The notes beneath the pieces are model-generated. The model made no database searches, was not told the origin of the DNA, and was given only the letters and a program-made list of their open reading frames with translations. A DNA stretch of 64,000 nucleotides from Sphingomonas natans (lineage in GTDB: Bacteria > Pseudomonadota > Alphaproteobacteria > Sphingomonadales > Sphingomonadaceae): assembly GCF_030546695.1 (NCBI RefSeq), contig NZ_JAUOTP010000009.1:124001-188000 (forward strand). The letters are read 5' to 3'. The first letter of the stretch is position 1. Every line of letters starts with the position of its first letter. This document shows positions 17,719-26,285 of the stretch, one piece after another. The position numbers were made by a program, and so were the translations under genes.

Positions 17719-18048
17719 ATGCTTCGTGCCTTCCTTCTCGCTGCCGCCGTGCTCACCTCCACGCCGCTGTTCGCGCAGGGCCAGCCGGTCGACGCTCCGC
17801 TGACCGCGCGCGTCAGCTATGCCGATCTCAACCTCGCCGACGGCGAAGGGCAAAAGGCCTTCAACGCCCGGATCAAGCGCGCGGTGATTGCAGTCTGCCC
17901 CGAGCTCAACTCGAGCATCACGAGCAAGCTCGCCGCCAACCATTGCCGTCGCTCGGTTTCGGCTCGGACGCAGCGCCAGATGGCGGTCGTGGTGGCTTCG
18001 GCTGCCGATCAGCGCCGCCGAGCGATGAGCACTGTCGCCAGCCGCTAA
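17719..18048 (+). CDS. UrcA-family secreted protein
   Basis: This is a 109-residue protein with a cleavable signal peptide (MLRAFLLAAAVLTSTPLFAQ). The mature part VSYADLNLADGEGQKAFNAR, then a CPE cysteine and a second cysteine in NHCRRSV, matches the UrcA family, which is common in Sphingomonadales and Caulobacterales and has no known function. The two cysteines probably form a disulfide in the periplasm. ATG 17719 follows AAGGGG at eight bases; the longer open frame extends into the S9 peptidase gene and is not real. A strong hairpin follows the stop. Confidence 0.8.
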   Translation: MLRAFLLAAAVLTSTPLFAQGQPVDAPLTARVSYADLNLADGEGQKAFNARIKRAVIAVCPELNSSITSKLAANHCRRSVSARTQRQMAVVVASAADQRRRAMSTVASR

Positions 18049-18065
18049 TATGCCGATGCGTAAAT

Positions 18066-18101
18066 GGCGGACGCCCGGCAATAACGAGCCGGGCGCCCGC
18101 C
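18066..18101 (+). terminator. GC-rich hairpin after the UrcA gene
   Basis: The arms GGACGCCCGGC and GCCGGGCGCCC enclose an 8-base loop, giving a stem of about 11 pairs with one weak pair. It begins 18 bases after the UrcA stop. No clear T-run follows, so it may act as an RNA-stabilising end or a weak intrinsic terminator that separates UrcA from the following small-protein/YcaO unit. Confidence 0.5.
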
Positions 18102-18187
18102 GATCTTCGCGTCAAAACTGGTTCCGCTACCGGAGCGAACATAGTAAGCTCGACGTGGCCGAGTGGCGATTCGATGGGGGTTGGGCA

Positions 18188-18514
18188 ATGTCTGTTCTAG
18201 AACGGATTGACTCGATAACGCGTGGCGCCGACGCGCCGTTGCACTTCGTCATAGCGCTGGACGGTCCGGACGGCCGCTCCTTCGCGATCTGTGAGCGCAT
18301 CATGCTCATCCGCCCCGATCAGCGCGATCTTCCAGAGGGCGAGCTTGCGCGCTTCGTCAGCAGCAATGCGTTGAGCGCCGCCGCTATCCCGCTGGACGCG
18401 CTGGTGGGCGACGCCGGGCCACATGCTCCCGCCTCGGCATGGCTGCGGACGGCGACCACCGCCCAGTCGGCTGAAGATGACGAACCAGCCGAGGACGACG
18501 AAGAGTCCAAGTAA
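18188..18514 (+). CDS. Small acidic-tailed protein encoded directly upstream of YcaO-TfuA (possible substrate or partner)
   Basis: This is a 108-residue protein starting MSVLERIDSITRGADAPLHF. The body is a mixed alpha/beta-looking segment with a single cysteine (FAICERI) and a C-terminal tail rich in Asp/Glu (EDDEPAEDDEESK). I chose ATG 18188 (GGGGGTTGGG upstream); the frame extends further 5' but through the hairpin region. I recognise no family. It ends 23 bases before the YcaO-TfuA gene, which itself lacks a clear ribosome-binding site, so the two are probably translationally coupled. That makes this the best candidate for either the modified substrate or a recognition partner, but no classical RiPP leader motif or Cys/Ser/Thr-rich core is visible. 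Confidence 0.6.
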   Translation: MSVLERIDSITRGADAPLHFVIALDGPDGRSFAICERIMLIRPDQRDLPEGELARFVSSNALSAAAIPLDALVGDAGPHAPASAWLRTATTAQSAEDDEPAEDDEESK

Positions 18515-18537
18515 CCGCGTCTTCGCGCGCGGTTATC

Positions 18538-20448
18538 ATGGAAAAATTTACCGTCGTGGACGGGCAGCGGCGTACGCGATCGCTGTCCTATACGCTCGTT
18601 GCGGCCCGCGCGGCAGCCAAACGGGCCGGCGTGACCCGACTGGCCGACGTGACGGGACTCGCCCGTTTCGGAATACCCGTCTTCCAGGCGGTTCGGCCGC
18701 ATTCGCGATCGTTGTCCGTCTCGCAGGGCAAGGGCCTGACGCGGATGGCCGCGATGGTCTCCGCTTTGCTGGAGGCGACCGAACTTAGCATCGCTGAAGC
18801 CTTCGACGCCGCGCCGCAGGGCGCGCCACTGTCGATCGATGCCGATACCCGCGACCTCTGGTATGAAGCCCCTCGCGATGCGCTGGCGATCAGGCTGGAC
18901 AGCGCGCAGGAGAGGCCTTTCGCTGAAGCACGCAACCTCTTCTCGGGCGCCCCGGCCATGGTCCCGCGCGATCTCCTGTCGCTGGATTTCACGCGGTCCC
19001 GCGCAACCGATATCGCGCGCACTTCAGCCGGCCTCGCCACCGGCAACACGCATGATGAAGCCGCCGTGGCGGCCGTCGCCGAAGTGCTGGAGCGCCACCT
19101 GGAGGCCCGCTTCCGCCATTTCGGCCCGCGCGAACGGCGCGCCTGCGAACTCGATCTCGCGAGCATCGCGGATCCCACGCTCCAGTGGCTGATCCGGCGC
19201 ATTGGCGGGCGCGGTTTCGCCCTTCGCGCCTGGAGCCTCGGCCAGGCGGCCGGGATCGCCGCGTTCCGCTGCGTGATCACCGACGGCGCGCAGGCGGGGC
19301 ATGTCTTGCCGCCGGCTGCCGGATCGGGCTGTCACACGGAAAAGCGAGTCGCGCTGCTGCGCGCGATGCTGGAGGCCATTCAATCGCGGATCACGATAGT
19401 TGCCGGCGCGCGCGACGATCTCACGCCCGCGGATTATGCGCGCGGATCGCAGCTGAGCCTCGCACTGGCCCTCGGCGGGCTGTGCTTCGGCAGCGGACCG
19501 CTGCACTGGGACCGGATAGCGGATTGTCCGCTGACGGAGCCGGCGGACATGCTGACCCAGCTGCTTGCTGTCGCCGAGTCGCAGAGCCCGCTTTCGGTGC
19601 TGCTCTTCACCCACGAACGGCCCCATCCGGCGCTTGTCGTCGTCCATGCCTTCGCGCCCGGTCTGGAAGACCTCTGCCGTGAACGGCTCACAACTCCGAC
19701 GCCCGCCCGCGAGCGCATAGCACCGATCATCGTCGCCCGAATCGCGGACAGCCGCCCCGTCCTCTTCGTGGGCCCGAGCCTGCCGCTCGCCCAGATTCCC
19801 GGCACGATAGAGGTGCGCCCGCCGGCTGTGTGCGGCGATCTGTCCGATCTGCTCGCTGATCCCCCGCCCGCAATCGGCTTGATTGACGGCTGTTTCGAGA
19901 TCGCGCCGACCGTGTGGCACAAGGAGATACTCGATCTTCTGGCCCTTGGCGTCCCCGTCCTCGGCGGAGCGAGCCTGGGGGCGTTGCGCGCGGCCGAGCT
20001 GCACGAGCAGGGAATGATCGGCGTCGGCGCCATCTTTGAAAGCTATCGCGACGGCGCGACGAACCGGGACGATGCTGTTATGATCTCCCATGCGCCGCCC
20101 CAGCTCGGCAATATCCCGCTCTCGATCGCCCTCGTCGATGCAGAGGCCGCTCTGCATGCCGTGGAAATGCCCCCTGCCGAACGTCGGATGCTGCAGCGGA
20201 TCGTTAGGACGATGGGCTTCGCCGATCGAACGTGGCCTGCCGCGCTCACTTTGTACGAAGCGCGAACGGGGCGCCGCGCGGTGGTCTCCATCGATGCCCT
20301 GAATGCGGCGTCGTCACTCAAGCAAGCCGACGCCCGGCTGCTCGTCGCCGCCCTGCTGGCCGCACGTGCGTCTTCGCCGATCGAACCACCGCCGATGACG
20401 AGCTTCTATAAGTCTATGCGTGCCACCCGCTTCCGAGCGCGGCGCTGA
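18538..20448 (+). CDS. YcaO-TfuA fusion protein (putative backbone thioamidation or cyclodehydration enzyme)
   Basis: This is a 636-residue two-domain protein. Residues 1 to about 395 are a YcaO domain. They include VTGLARFGIPVFQAVRPHSR and SLSVSQGKGLTRMAAMVSAL near the N-terminus, the ATP/Mg-binding glutamate helix AVAAVAEVLERHLEARF near residue 180, and EKRVALLRAMLEAIQSR near residue 265. From about 402 the sequence is a TfuA domain: VLFVGPSLPLAQI, GLIDGCFEIAPTVWHKEIL, then GVPVLGGASLGALRAAEL. YcaO enzymes activate peptide amide oxygen with ATP. TfuA partners are associated with sulfur delivery in thioamide formation (methanogen McrA thioglycine, some RiPPs) and with trifolitoxin maturation. 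YcaO and TfuA are usually separate genes; here they are one polypeptide. The gene converges on and overlaps the SARP regulator by 35 bases. Confidence 0.9.
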   Translation: MEKFTVVDGQRRTRSLSYTLVAARAAAKRAGVTRLADVTGLARFGIPVFQAVRPHSRSLSVSQGKGLTRMAAMVSALLEATELSIAEAFDAAPQGAPLSIDADTRDLWYEAPRDALAIRLDSAQERPFAEARNLFSGAPAMVPRDLLSLDFTRSRATDIARTSAGLATGNTHDEAAVAAVAEVLERHLEARFRHFGPRERRACELDLASIADPTLQWLIRRIGGRGFALRAWSLGQAAGIAAFRCVITDGAQAGHVLPPAAGSGCHTEKRVALLRAMLEAIQSRITIVAGARDDLTPADYARGSQLSLALALGGLCFGSGPLHWDRIADCPLTEPADMLTQLLAVAESQSPLSVLLFTHERPHPALVVVHAFAPGLEDLCRERLTTPTPARERIAPIIVARIADSRPVLFVGPSLPLAQIPGTIEVRPPAVCGDLSDLLADPPPAIGLIDGCFEIAPTVWHKEILDLLALGVPVLGGASLGALRAAELHEQGMIGVGAIFESYRDGATNRDDAVMISHAPPQLGNIPLSIALVDAEAALHAVEMPPAERRMLQRIVRTMGFADRTWPAALTLYEARTGRRAVVSIDALNAASSLKQADARLLVAALLAARASSPIEPPPMTSFYKSMRATRFRARR

Positions 20449-22429
20449 CACCCTCGCGCACGAGCGCGCGATGCTTCTCTTGCCGCAGCGGGAACGTATA
20501 GGCTGTCCAATCCAGTACGTCGTCGAGCACGGCCTTCCGCTCGGGCTGCCATGCCTTGCAGAACGCAGCCTCGAATGCCGTGCGCACCTGGCCCCGCGTT
20601 ACGCTGTCATCCGGAAGACGGGCGAGGTTCGCGAGCCGGAGCGCCAGATATTGCAGGCCCTGTTCGCCTGACGCCTCGAAATGCTCTTCGGCCACCTCGG
20701 GGTCGTCCCGGAACATCGCGATCGTCGCATAATCGGCGTGATAATCGGGCGTCGGGAAGGGGTTGAGCAGGAAAGCTCGCTGCATAAGCGGCTCCGCCAG
20801 ATCCGCCTCACCCAGATGACACAGGCCGAAGGCGCAAACGTTGAGCGTATCGGCATCGAACGGAAGCGCTTTCATCGCCTGCCGAAAGCCGCGTTCGGCG
20901 CGAAGCCAGTTGCCCTGCCGCAGGTGGCACCAAGCCAGCCTGAGCTGAATGACGGCATCCGCCGGATCGAGCGCCGCCGCCTCCTGATTCAGTTCCAGCG
21001 CGCGGGCACGGAGCGTCGGTACGTCATGGCCCGCAGCGCTCTGCCAGTAATCCGTATTGTACATACGGGCGAGCAGCATCCGTGCGCCCACGTGATGTGG
21101 ATCGCGTGCGACGAGATCCTCAAGGATTTCGGCGCCCGCGCGCACATCTTCCAAATGGTGGCCTCGCCCGGCCAGCCGACGCGCCTCGGCATAGAGCATC
21201 ACATCGTCGCGCGTGCCGAGATCATGGCTCAGCGCCTGCGCGATGTCCCGCTCGATCGTCGGGAAGACTGCGCCTGCTGCGCGTGCGACGACATGATCAA
21301 TCGCGCCGGCCATGTCGGCTAAATCGATCATGATTTGCTCGGACCAAGCGATCGTGCTCGTGTGGATATTGCCAATCTGAAGATTGACGCGCAGTTCCTC
21401 TCCCACTTGTCGAACCCGTCCCGTCAGCATGTAAGCTGCGAGCGCCTTGGCGCAGGCCTGCTCGACGCGCGCAGCATCGCTGGCCTCGAGCGACAGCACG
21501 CGCAACTCACGATGGCGGGCGAGCGCGGTGCGCAGATCATCCGTGATGATGGCCGCCAGTTCTTCGATATTCGATTGTGTGCCGAGCGCACCGATGTCGC
21601 CGATGAAGATCGTGGGCGGCATTGTCACCGGCGCGGCCGCCGGTACCACCGCTGCCAGCGCGGCTGACGCAGCCGGTGCCACCTCGTTGCTTGCGCAGAG
21701 CTGGCGGTAGAGCATCTGCGTTTCGGCGGACGGATCGGCTTGGAATTCCTCAGTGAGTCCTGCCACCAGCGCGCGATAGCGGCGGTGCAGCGAGGCGAAA
21801 TCGCCCGCCGAATGATCGGCCTGCATGCCGAGGCGGGCGATGGTTTCGTTCCACGGATCCAGCCGATCGAGCGCGCGGACGATCGCTTGGATATGGACGG
21901 GGCGAGCGGACCCGGTCATTGCGGGCAACGCATCGAGGACGAAAGCCAGCACGCGATCATGCTGCCGTACCCGCTCGGCCACGAGCCATTCGTCGAAAGC
22001 TGGAGAAAGGCCTGAACAATCGGCCAGAAACTGATCGCCCGTCGTCTCCAGAACATGCGCGAGGCGAGCGCCATCACGCTGCTCGGCAGCGTCGCAAATC
22101 TCCTCGATGTCGCAGACCGGATGGCCGCGGGCATAGCGGACCGCATCGCGCGAGATGTCGAGCGCGGCGCCGAGGACGGCATGTCCCCCGCGAAGCTCCG
22201 CCAGCGCCTGGCGAAGGCTTCCGCGGGCTTGCTCGCTGCCGCGGTCGCTCCAGAGGAGATCGGCCAGGCGTTCGCGAGAGGCCGATCGCCCTGCGGCGAG
22301 CGCCAGATAAGCGAGTAGGCCGCAGGCCTTGCGACTGCGCGGACGGCAATCGAGCCCGTCCACGAGCAATCGGAATTCGCCAAGCAAACCGAGGCGTAGC
22401 GCTGACTGCTCTTCTTGTGCTTCGACCAT
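20414..22429 (-). CDS. SARP/BTAD-type transcriptional regulator with TPR-like C-terminus
   Basis: This is a 671-residue regulator. Residues about 10-100 form an OmpR-like winged helix: LRLGLLGEFRLLVDGLDCR, then KACGLLAYLALAAGRSASRE and LADLLWSD. They are followed by a bacterial transcriptional activator (BTAD) helical domain to about residue 245. The centre (about 270-400) resembles the periplasmic-style/adenylate-cyclase-associated segment of CadC-like regulators but has no clear membrane helix. The rest is tetratricopeptide-like helices, for example AVIQLRLAWCHLRQGNWLRA. SARP-type activators often control secondary-metabolite clusters. The gene is divergent from the SET-domain gene and convergent with YcaO-TfuA, so it is a likely local regulator. 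Confidence 0.85.
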   Translation of the reverse strand: MVEAQEEQSALRLGLLGEFRLLVDGLDCRPRSRKACGLLAYLALAAGRSASRERLADLLWSDRGSEQARGSLRQALAELRGGHAVLGAALDISRDAVRYARGHPVCDIEEICDAAEQRDGARLAHVLETTGDQFLADCSGLSPAFDEWLVAERVRQHDRVLAFVLDALPAMTGSARPVHIQAIVRALDRLDPWNETIARLGMQADHSAGDFASLHRRYRALVAGLTEEFQADPSAETQMLYRQLCASNEVAPAASAALAAVVPAAAPVTMPPTIFIGDIGALGTQSNIEELAAIITDDLRTALARHRELRVLSLEASDAARVEQACAKALAAYMLTGRVRQVGEELRVNLQIGNIHTSTIAWSEQIMIDLADMAGAIDHVVARAAGAVFPTIERDIAQALSHDLGTRDDVMLYAEARRLAGRGHHLEDVRAGAEILEDLVARDPHHVGARMLLARMYNTDYWQSAAGHDVPTLRARALELNQEAAALDPADAVIQLRLAWCHLRQGNWLRAERGFRQAMKALPFDADTLNVCAFGLCHLGEADLAEPLMQRAFLLNPFPTPDYHADYATIAMFRDDPEVAEEHFEASGEQGLQYLALRLANLARLPDDSVTRGQVRTAFEAAFCKAWQPERKAVLDDVLDWTAYTFPLRQEKHRALVREGVSAALGSGWHA

Positions 22430-22868
22430 TCTTCAGGCCCGCCCGCGTCACGTTCGAGCGGAACCGTAGCATCAGCGCGGCGATGTTGCCGTCGAAAACA
22501 GTCGATCACGGGCGAATCCGCCAACGTCAAGACGGGAATGTTCATCGGAGGCATCGGGAAATCCTGCGCTACTCGTACCGCGACCGGCACTCTCCATCCG
22601 GAGCGCGTCGGTCATCGGTCGTTTCGCAGAGCCTGCGTGAAACCAACGTGAAAAGGGAATCAGGGCATCTGCGGAGTGTCGGCGGCTGCTTCTCCCCGAT
22701 TCGGATCCGCCATTTCGATCGATCCGGGGCTCCGGCAGCGGACATCGCCTGCAAAATCGCGCTTCGGCCGGGACTGCGCCGAAGAATTCACGGCAAAATC
22801 ACGTCGTTCTCACGCGGAGGGTGGTCAATCGGCATCACACCAAATCCTCCAGACGATGGGATTTTCCG
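22430..22868. promoter_or_regulatory. Divergent promoter region between SARP regulator and SET-domain gene
   Basis: These 439 bases hold no supported gene. They must contain the start signals of the minus-strand regulator and the plus-strand SET protein. I see no strong palindrome or direct repeat pair that could be named as a SARP operator. Confidence 0.35.
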
Positions 22869-23360
22869 ATGCAGCGCCAGACGCTCTACGCGATCACGAC
22901 CGAAGCAGCCGAGGCGCCGGGTCTCTGCGCACCCCGCAATGTGCCGGTCGGGAGTAAAGTGTGTCGTGTGAGCGGCCTGCTGTCGGGAGCGCCGACGCGA
23001 ACCTCCCTTCAGATCGGCGCCTCTCTCCACATCGATTCTGGCACGGCGGAATGGCGCTTCATCGAACATTCGTGTGCGCCCAATCTCGAGATGGATTTCA
23101 CCGACTGGTCGTTCTGGGCCAGGCGCGACATCGCAGCGCACGAGCGGCTGACGTTCAATTATCTGACGACCGAGGCGCGGATGGCCGCCCCTTTCACATG
23201 CCGCTGCGGGTGCAGCGAATGCTTTGACACGATCGCCGGCTTCTCCACGCTGGCGCCGTCGCTGAAGCGGCGCCTCAGCGATCACGTGGCGCCGCATCTG
23301 CGCGATGCCGAGATCCACAGGCCAGGCGGCTGCATCTTCGGTGTGGCCGCACGAGCATAA
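22869..23360 (+). CDS. SET-domain protein-lysine methyltransferase
   Basis: This is a 163-residue small SET-domain protein. FIEHSCAPNLEMDFTDW near residue 60 contains the N/E-HSC.PN S-adenosylmethionine-binding motif. RLTFNYLTTE carries the catalytic-region tyrosine (F.YLT). A post-SET zinc motif, CRCGCSEC, follows near residue 117. Such enzymes transfer methyl groups from SAM to lysine side chains; bacterial examples with this short format are poorly characterised. I chose ATG 22869; a GTG at 22821 is also in frame. It is the outermost gene of the SARP/YcaO-TfuA neighbourhood and may modify a component of that system, but this is inference. Confidence 0.8.
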   Translation: MQRQTLYAITTEAAEAPGLCAPRNVPVGSKVCRVSGLLSGAPTRTSLQIGASLHIDSGTAEWRFIEHSCAPNLEMDFTDWSFWARRDIAAHERLTFNYLTTEARMAAPFTCRCGCSECFDTIAGFSTLAPSLKRRLSDHVAPHLRDAEIHRPGGCIFGVAARA

Positions 23361-24060
23361 CTCCGCCCACAGCAGATCGCTTCGGCTTCTTAAACCTTTG
23401 CAACTCGGTCGGGACGCGCCGTTAGGTGGGCGGCATGGGGGCGACGTCAGCGCATGAACAAGCCGGCCAGCGGATTTTGACGATCCCCGCCGACGCCGAT
23501 CACCCGACCCATACCACGCGCAGAGACGACCTTCGTGCCGAATTTGGGCAAGCTTCCATCGAGCTGGGGCGGCCTATAGGTCCTTTGGCTGCGGCCGGGC
23601 CGCGTGAACCACCGCTTCAGAAGAAGCATGACGGGACAGGGGATCGACCAGAACACCATCGCGGACTCAAAATAAAAGAAAGCCATGATGCAGGCGTGAA
23701 GGGTCGCGAGTGGCCTGAGTCGGATTTGGAACCCGCCGCGAAGTCGCATGATGGTTTGTCGACCTTACTGCACGGTGACCCGAAAATAGTCAGCGGCGCA
23801 GATTGGCCACTTCCACCACTATGTTCGCACGTCGCGTAAATATCCTGCCATGTACAGCCGAAGGTAGCCGATAGCATGCGAGCGCGTTGACACATAAGGC
23901 ATGAAAATCTTTACCGGGATTGAACTGAGAGGTTCGCGCGATCTCACGCATTATATCGTGCCACTAGCGCTTTATGAGTCTCGATTGCGCTTGCCGTCTA
24001 TGTTGCGAACCAGTTAATCTTTCTCCAAAGCTGGCTAGTCGCGATCCGGTCGTAGATAAT
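23361..24060. other. 700-base stretch without a confident gene
   Basis: The best open frame is about 100 codons on the minus strand (23447-23749) with one hydrophobic segment, IMAFFYFESAMVFWSIPCPV, but it has no recognisable family and competes with a 137-codon frame on the plus strand. Neither has a good ribosome-binding site. From about 23840 the DNA becomes AT-richer and leads into the GGDEF relic. I see no RNA gene. Confidence 0.35.
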
Positions 24061-24068
24061 CACCGTAG

Positions 24069-24601
24069 CAGTTATAGTCGCAATCGCAGCGCCCGTTTCC
24101 CGAAAGAATCGGCAAGTCAAAATCGATTTGTACCGTACCGGTACTACCGATGAGCTTACGGGACACTTAAATCGGCGAGCATTCTTGGAGGGAGTCGATA
24201 ACGGAACGTTCCCGGCGCTTATCATCGTCGACGTCGACAACTTCAAGCTCGTAAACGACGAGCATGGTCACTGGATCGGTGACCAAGTGCTGCGCGAGAC
24301 GGCCACAATGATGGCGCGATTGCTCGGCCAATTCGGTCGGGTTGGGCGCCTAGGAGGCGAGGAGTTCGCGCTCCTCGCCTATCACGACGATTACAGGCTC
24401 TCGCTCGAGAAACTCGAATCGTTTCGAGAAGCGGTATTCAGGTAGCCGATCTTCACTGACACGCTCCCCGTTTCCATCACTATTTCCGCAGGCGTTGCGA
24501 CCCGCGACCCCGGGCAGGCCTTCCAGCAATTGTTCATCCAAGCCGATTCCGCCTTGTATGAAGCGAAGGCGCTTGGCCGCAACAGGATCGTCCTTGCCTA
24601 A
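24069..24601 (+). pseudogene. Diguanylate cyclase (GGDEF) gene remnant with in-frame stop
   Basis: A membrane-like stretch (ITVAVIVAIAA) leads without a start codon into a GGDEF domain: TGTTDELTGHLNRRAFLEG, ALIIVDVDNFKLVNDEHGH and the signature RLGGEEF, so the active-site motif is intact. A TAG at 24443 interrupts the frame. The same frame then continues TLPVSITISAGVATRD and ADSALYEAKALGRNRIVLA, which is the normal C-terminal end of the domain. There is no RxxD inhibitory site upstream of GGEEF. The 5' part carries an earlier stop (near 24050), so the sensor portion is also broken. It is a decayed c-di-GMP synthase gene. Confidence 0.7.
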
Positions 24602-24712
24602 GTTATAAGCCTGGTTGGGTACAGAGCAGTGCGCGTATTATATATAATCAGAGATCCTGGTTCAGTCACTGCCGCCTCAGTATCAGTGACGGCGTAGGCC
24701 GAGCGAGACCTT

Positions 24713-25066
24713 TTGTTTAATCTGATTGTTTACTGTCATTGTCACACGCGACCTAAAGTCGATCTGTTCGCCTACGGACATGCGCTGCTGGCCGACCCGA
24801 CTGCTTACGACCTGCCTTCCACGCTCAATTCGGCCACGCCGTGCCAGATCGTGGGTGGCGGTTCCCCGCAGACCGCCAATTGCACAAACTCGCTGTATTT
24901 CGACCCGGTTCATCCGACCGTGCAGGTCCACCACGCGATCGCCAACGCCATCGTCGCAGAATTGGATGCCGTCCCAGAACCGGCCACATGGATGACGATG
25001 ATCCTTGGCTTCGGCGCGATTGGCTTCGTGCTGCGCCGGCGCGGATCGGTGATTGCGCTCGGCTAA
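24713..25066 (+). pseudogene. 5'-truncated GDSL/SGNH esterase with PEP-CTERM-like sorting signal
   Basis: Only the C-terminal 100-odd residues of a secreted GDSL-type lipase/esterase are present. FDPVHPTVQVHHAIANAIV contains the D..H catalytic block V of SGNH hydrolases (DPVHP). It is followed by a VPEPATWMTMILGFGAIGFV segment with a final RRR, which is a PEP-CTERM-type sorting tail of the sphingomonad PEPxxWAMMI form. The nucleophile GDS block and signal peptide are missing upstream, so the gene is a fragment. Family-like sequence starts near VDLFAYGHAL (about 24758). Confidence 0.6.
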
Positions 25067-25226
25067 CCGCCAACCCGTCGCTGCAAGGGATGGGCTCGCG
25101 CAAGCGCCATCGCGAATAAACCGATGTGGCTATATTTGAGCTCACATGGCCGCCTGCTCGTCTTTCGCTTGCCGGGCAAGGGCATCCCCAGGCCGACGCG
25201 TCGAGCAATGATCCGTGTAATTATTA

Positions 25227-26144
25227 TCAGGACTTAATCGTCGAATCCGCCGAACGTGCGCGAACAAATAGGCTACGGATGCTCGTTGGTGCCCGATCGA
25301 GCAGGTCGTTTGCAAGGATGTGTGGATCAGTGTGGGAACCGGCCACATGCGCGCTCCCGTCGACCGAGAACAGCTCGGCGTGGAGCATGCCGACGTCATC
25401 GGCGAGCGCGGCGACGGGGGAGTGACAGTCGGCCCCGAGTGCAGCCAGCAGTGCGCGCTCCGTTAGAATGGAGCGGCGGGTTGGCCCATGGTTCAGCACC
25501 GCGAGCAGAGAGCGACTTCGGCTATCGTTCTCGCGCGTTTCGACCCCGATGGCCCCCTGCGCAGGCGCTGGAAGCATGAGATCGATCGGGATCGCCATAC
25601 CGACTTCAGGGCGTCCAAGTCGGTCGAGCCCTGCCGCCGCCAATAACGTCGCCTCCGCTTCGCCTGCTGCCAGCTTAGCGAGTCGCGTCTCGACGTTGCC
25701 GCGGAAAGGGATGATGGTAAGATCTGGTCGCAGTCGTAACAGCTGCGCAGACCGCCGAGGCGAACTCGTCCCAACCGTGGCGCCCGCTGGCAGATCGGCG
25801 ATCGAAGCGGCGCCGATCAGGCGATCTCGAAAGTCGGCACGCGCCAGGATGGCTGCGATCGTAATTACGGGTGGGCGCGTGGTTTCGACGTCTTTCATTG
25901 AATGAACGGCACATTCGATCTCACCCTCTAGCAATGCTCGATCCAGTTCTTTGGTCCACAAGGCTTTCCCGCCGACTTCAGCCAGCGGACGGTCCTGAAC
26001 GACGTCTCCGGTCGTTTTGATCACGCGGATTTCGACCGCGATCCCGTGCGCCGCGACCAGTCCATCGCGCACTATTTCGGCCTGGACGAGCGCCAGCGGC
26101 GAGCCCCGTGTCCCGAGACGAAAAGCGGTCATACGGACCGGCAT
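25227..26144 (-). CDS. hemC: Hydroxymethylbilane synthase (porphobilinogen deaminase)
   Basis: This is a 305-residue enzyme that polymerises four porphobilinogen molecules into hydroxymethylbilane, feeding both haem and bacteriochlorophyll. It has FRLGTRGSPLALVQAE at the N-terminus, the ECAVHSMKDVE active-site aspartate region near residue 78-88, GTSSPRRSAQL near 127, and the dipyrromethane-cofactor cysteine in LGADCHSP (Cys240). The start is 26144 or 26132 (MTAFRL); neither has a clear ribosome-binding site. It sits at the left edge of the photosynthesis cluster, just downstream of tspO on the same strand, rather than next to hemD. It may therefore be a cluster-dedicated extra copy. A weak PpsR-like palindrome lies in its upstream region. 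Confidence 0.93.
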   Translation of the reverse strand: MPVRMTAFRLGTRGSPLALVQAEIVRDGLVAAHGIAVEIRVIKTTGDVVQDRPLAEVGGKALWTKELDRALLEGEIECAVHSMKDVETTRPPVITIAAILARADFRDRLIGAASIADLPAGATVGTSSPRRSAQLLRLRPDLTIIPFRGNVETRLAKLAAGEAEATLLAAAGLDRLGRPEVGMAIPIDLMLPAPAQGAIGVETRENDSRSRSLLAVLNHGPTRRSILTERALLAALGADCHSPVAALADDVGMLHAELFSVDGSAHVAGSHTDPHILANDLLDRAPTSIRSLFVRARSADSTIKS

Positions 26145-26226
26145 GCGAGCGCGTGCAAATTCATACGGATCCTGCCATCCACCGCGCGACGATTTCTTTC
26201 GTGGCGAGACCGGCTCTGCGCCTACC

Positions 26227-26244
26227 TGACTGTCATGGCAGACA
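26227..26244. promoter_or_regulatory. Weak PpsR/CrtJ-like palindrome upstream of hemC
   Basis: TGACTGTCATGGCAGACA resembles the TGTC-N10-GACA operator with one mismatch in the left half-site. It lies 83 bases before the hemC start. It is less certain than the other boxes because the right spacing depends on that mismatch. Confidence 0.3.
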
Positions 26245-26285
26245 ACTTAAGGTGTCAAGCATCCTATACGCAATCCTTGGACGCG

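Noticed and set aside
23447-23749. A 100-codon minus-strand membrane-protein gene
   Set aside because: One hydrophobic stretch only, no ribosome-binding site and no recognisable family; left as unannotated sequence.
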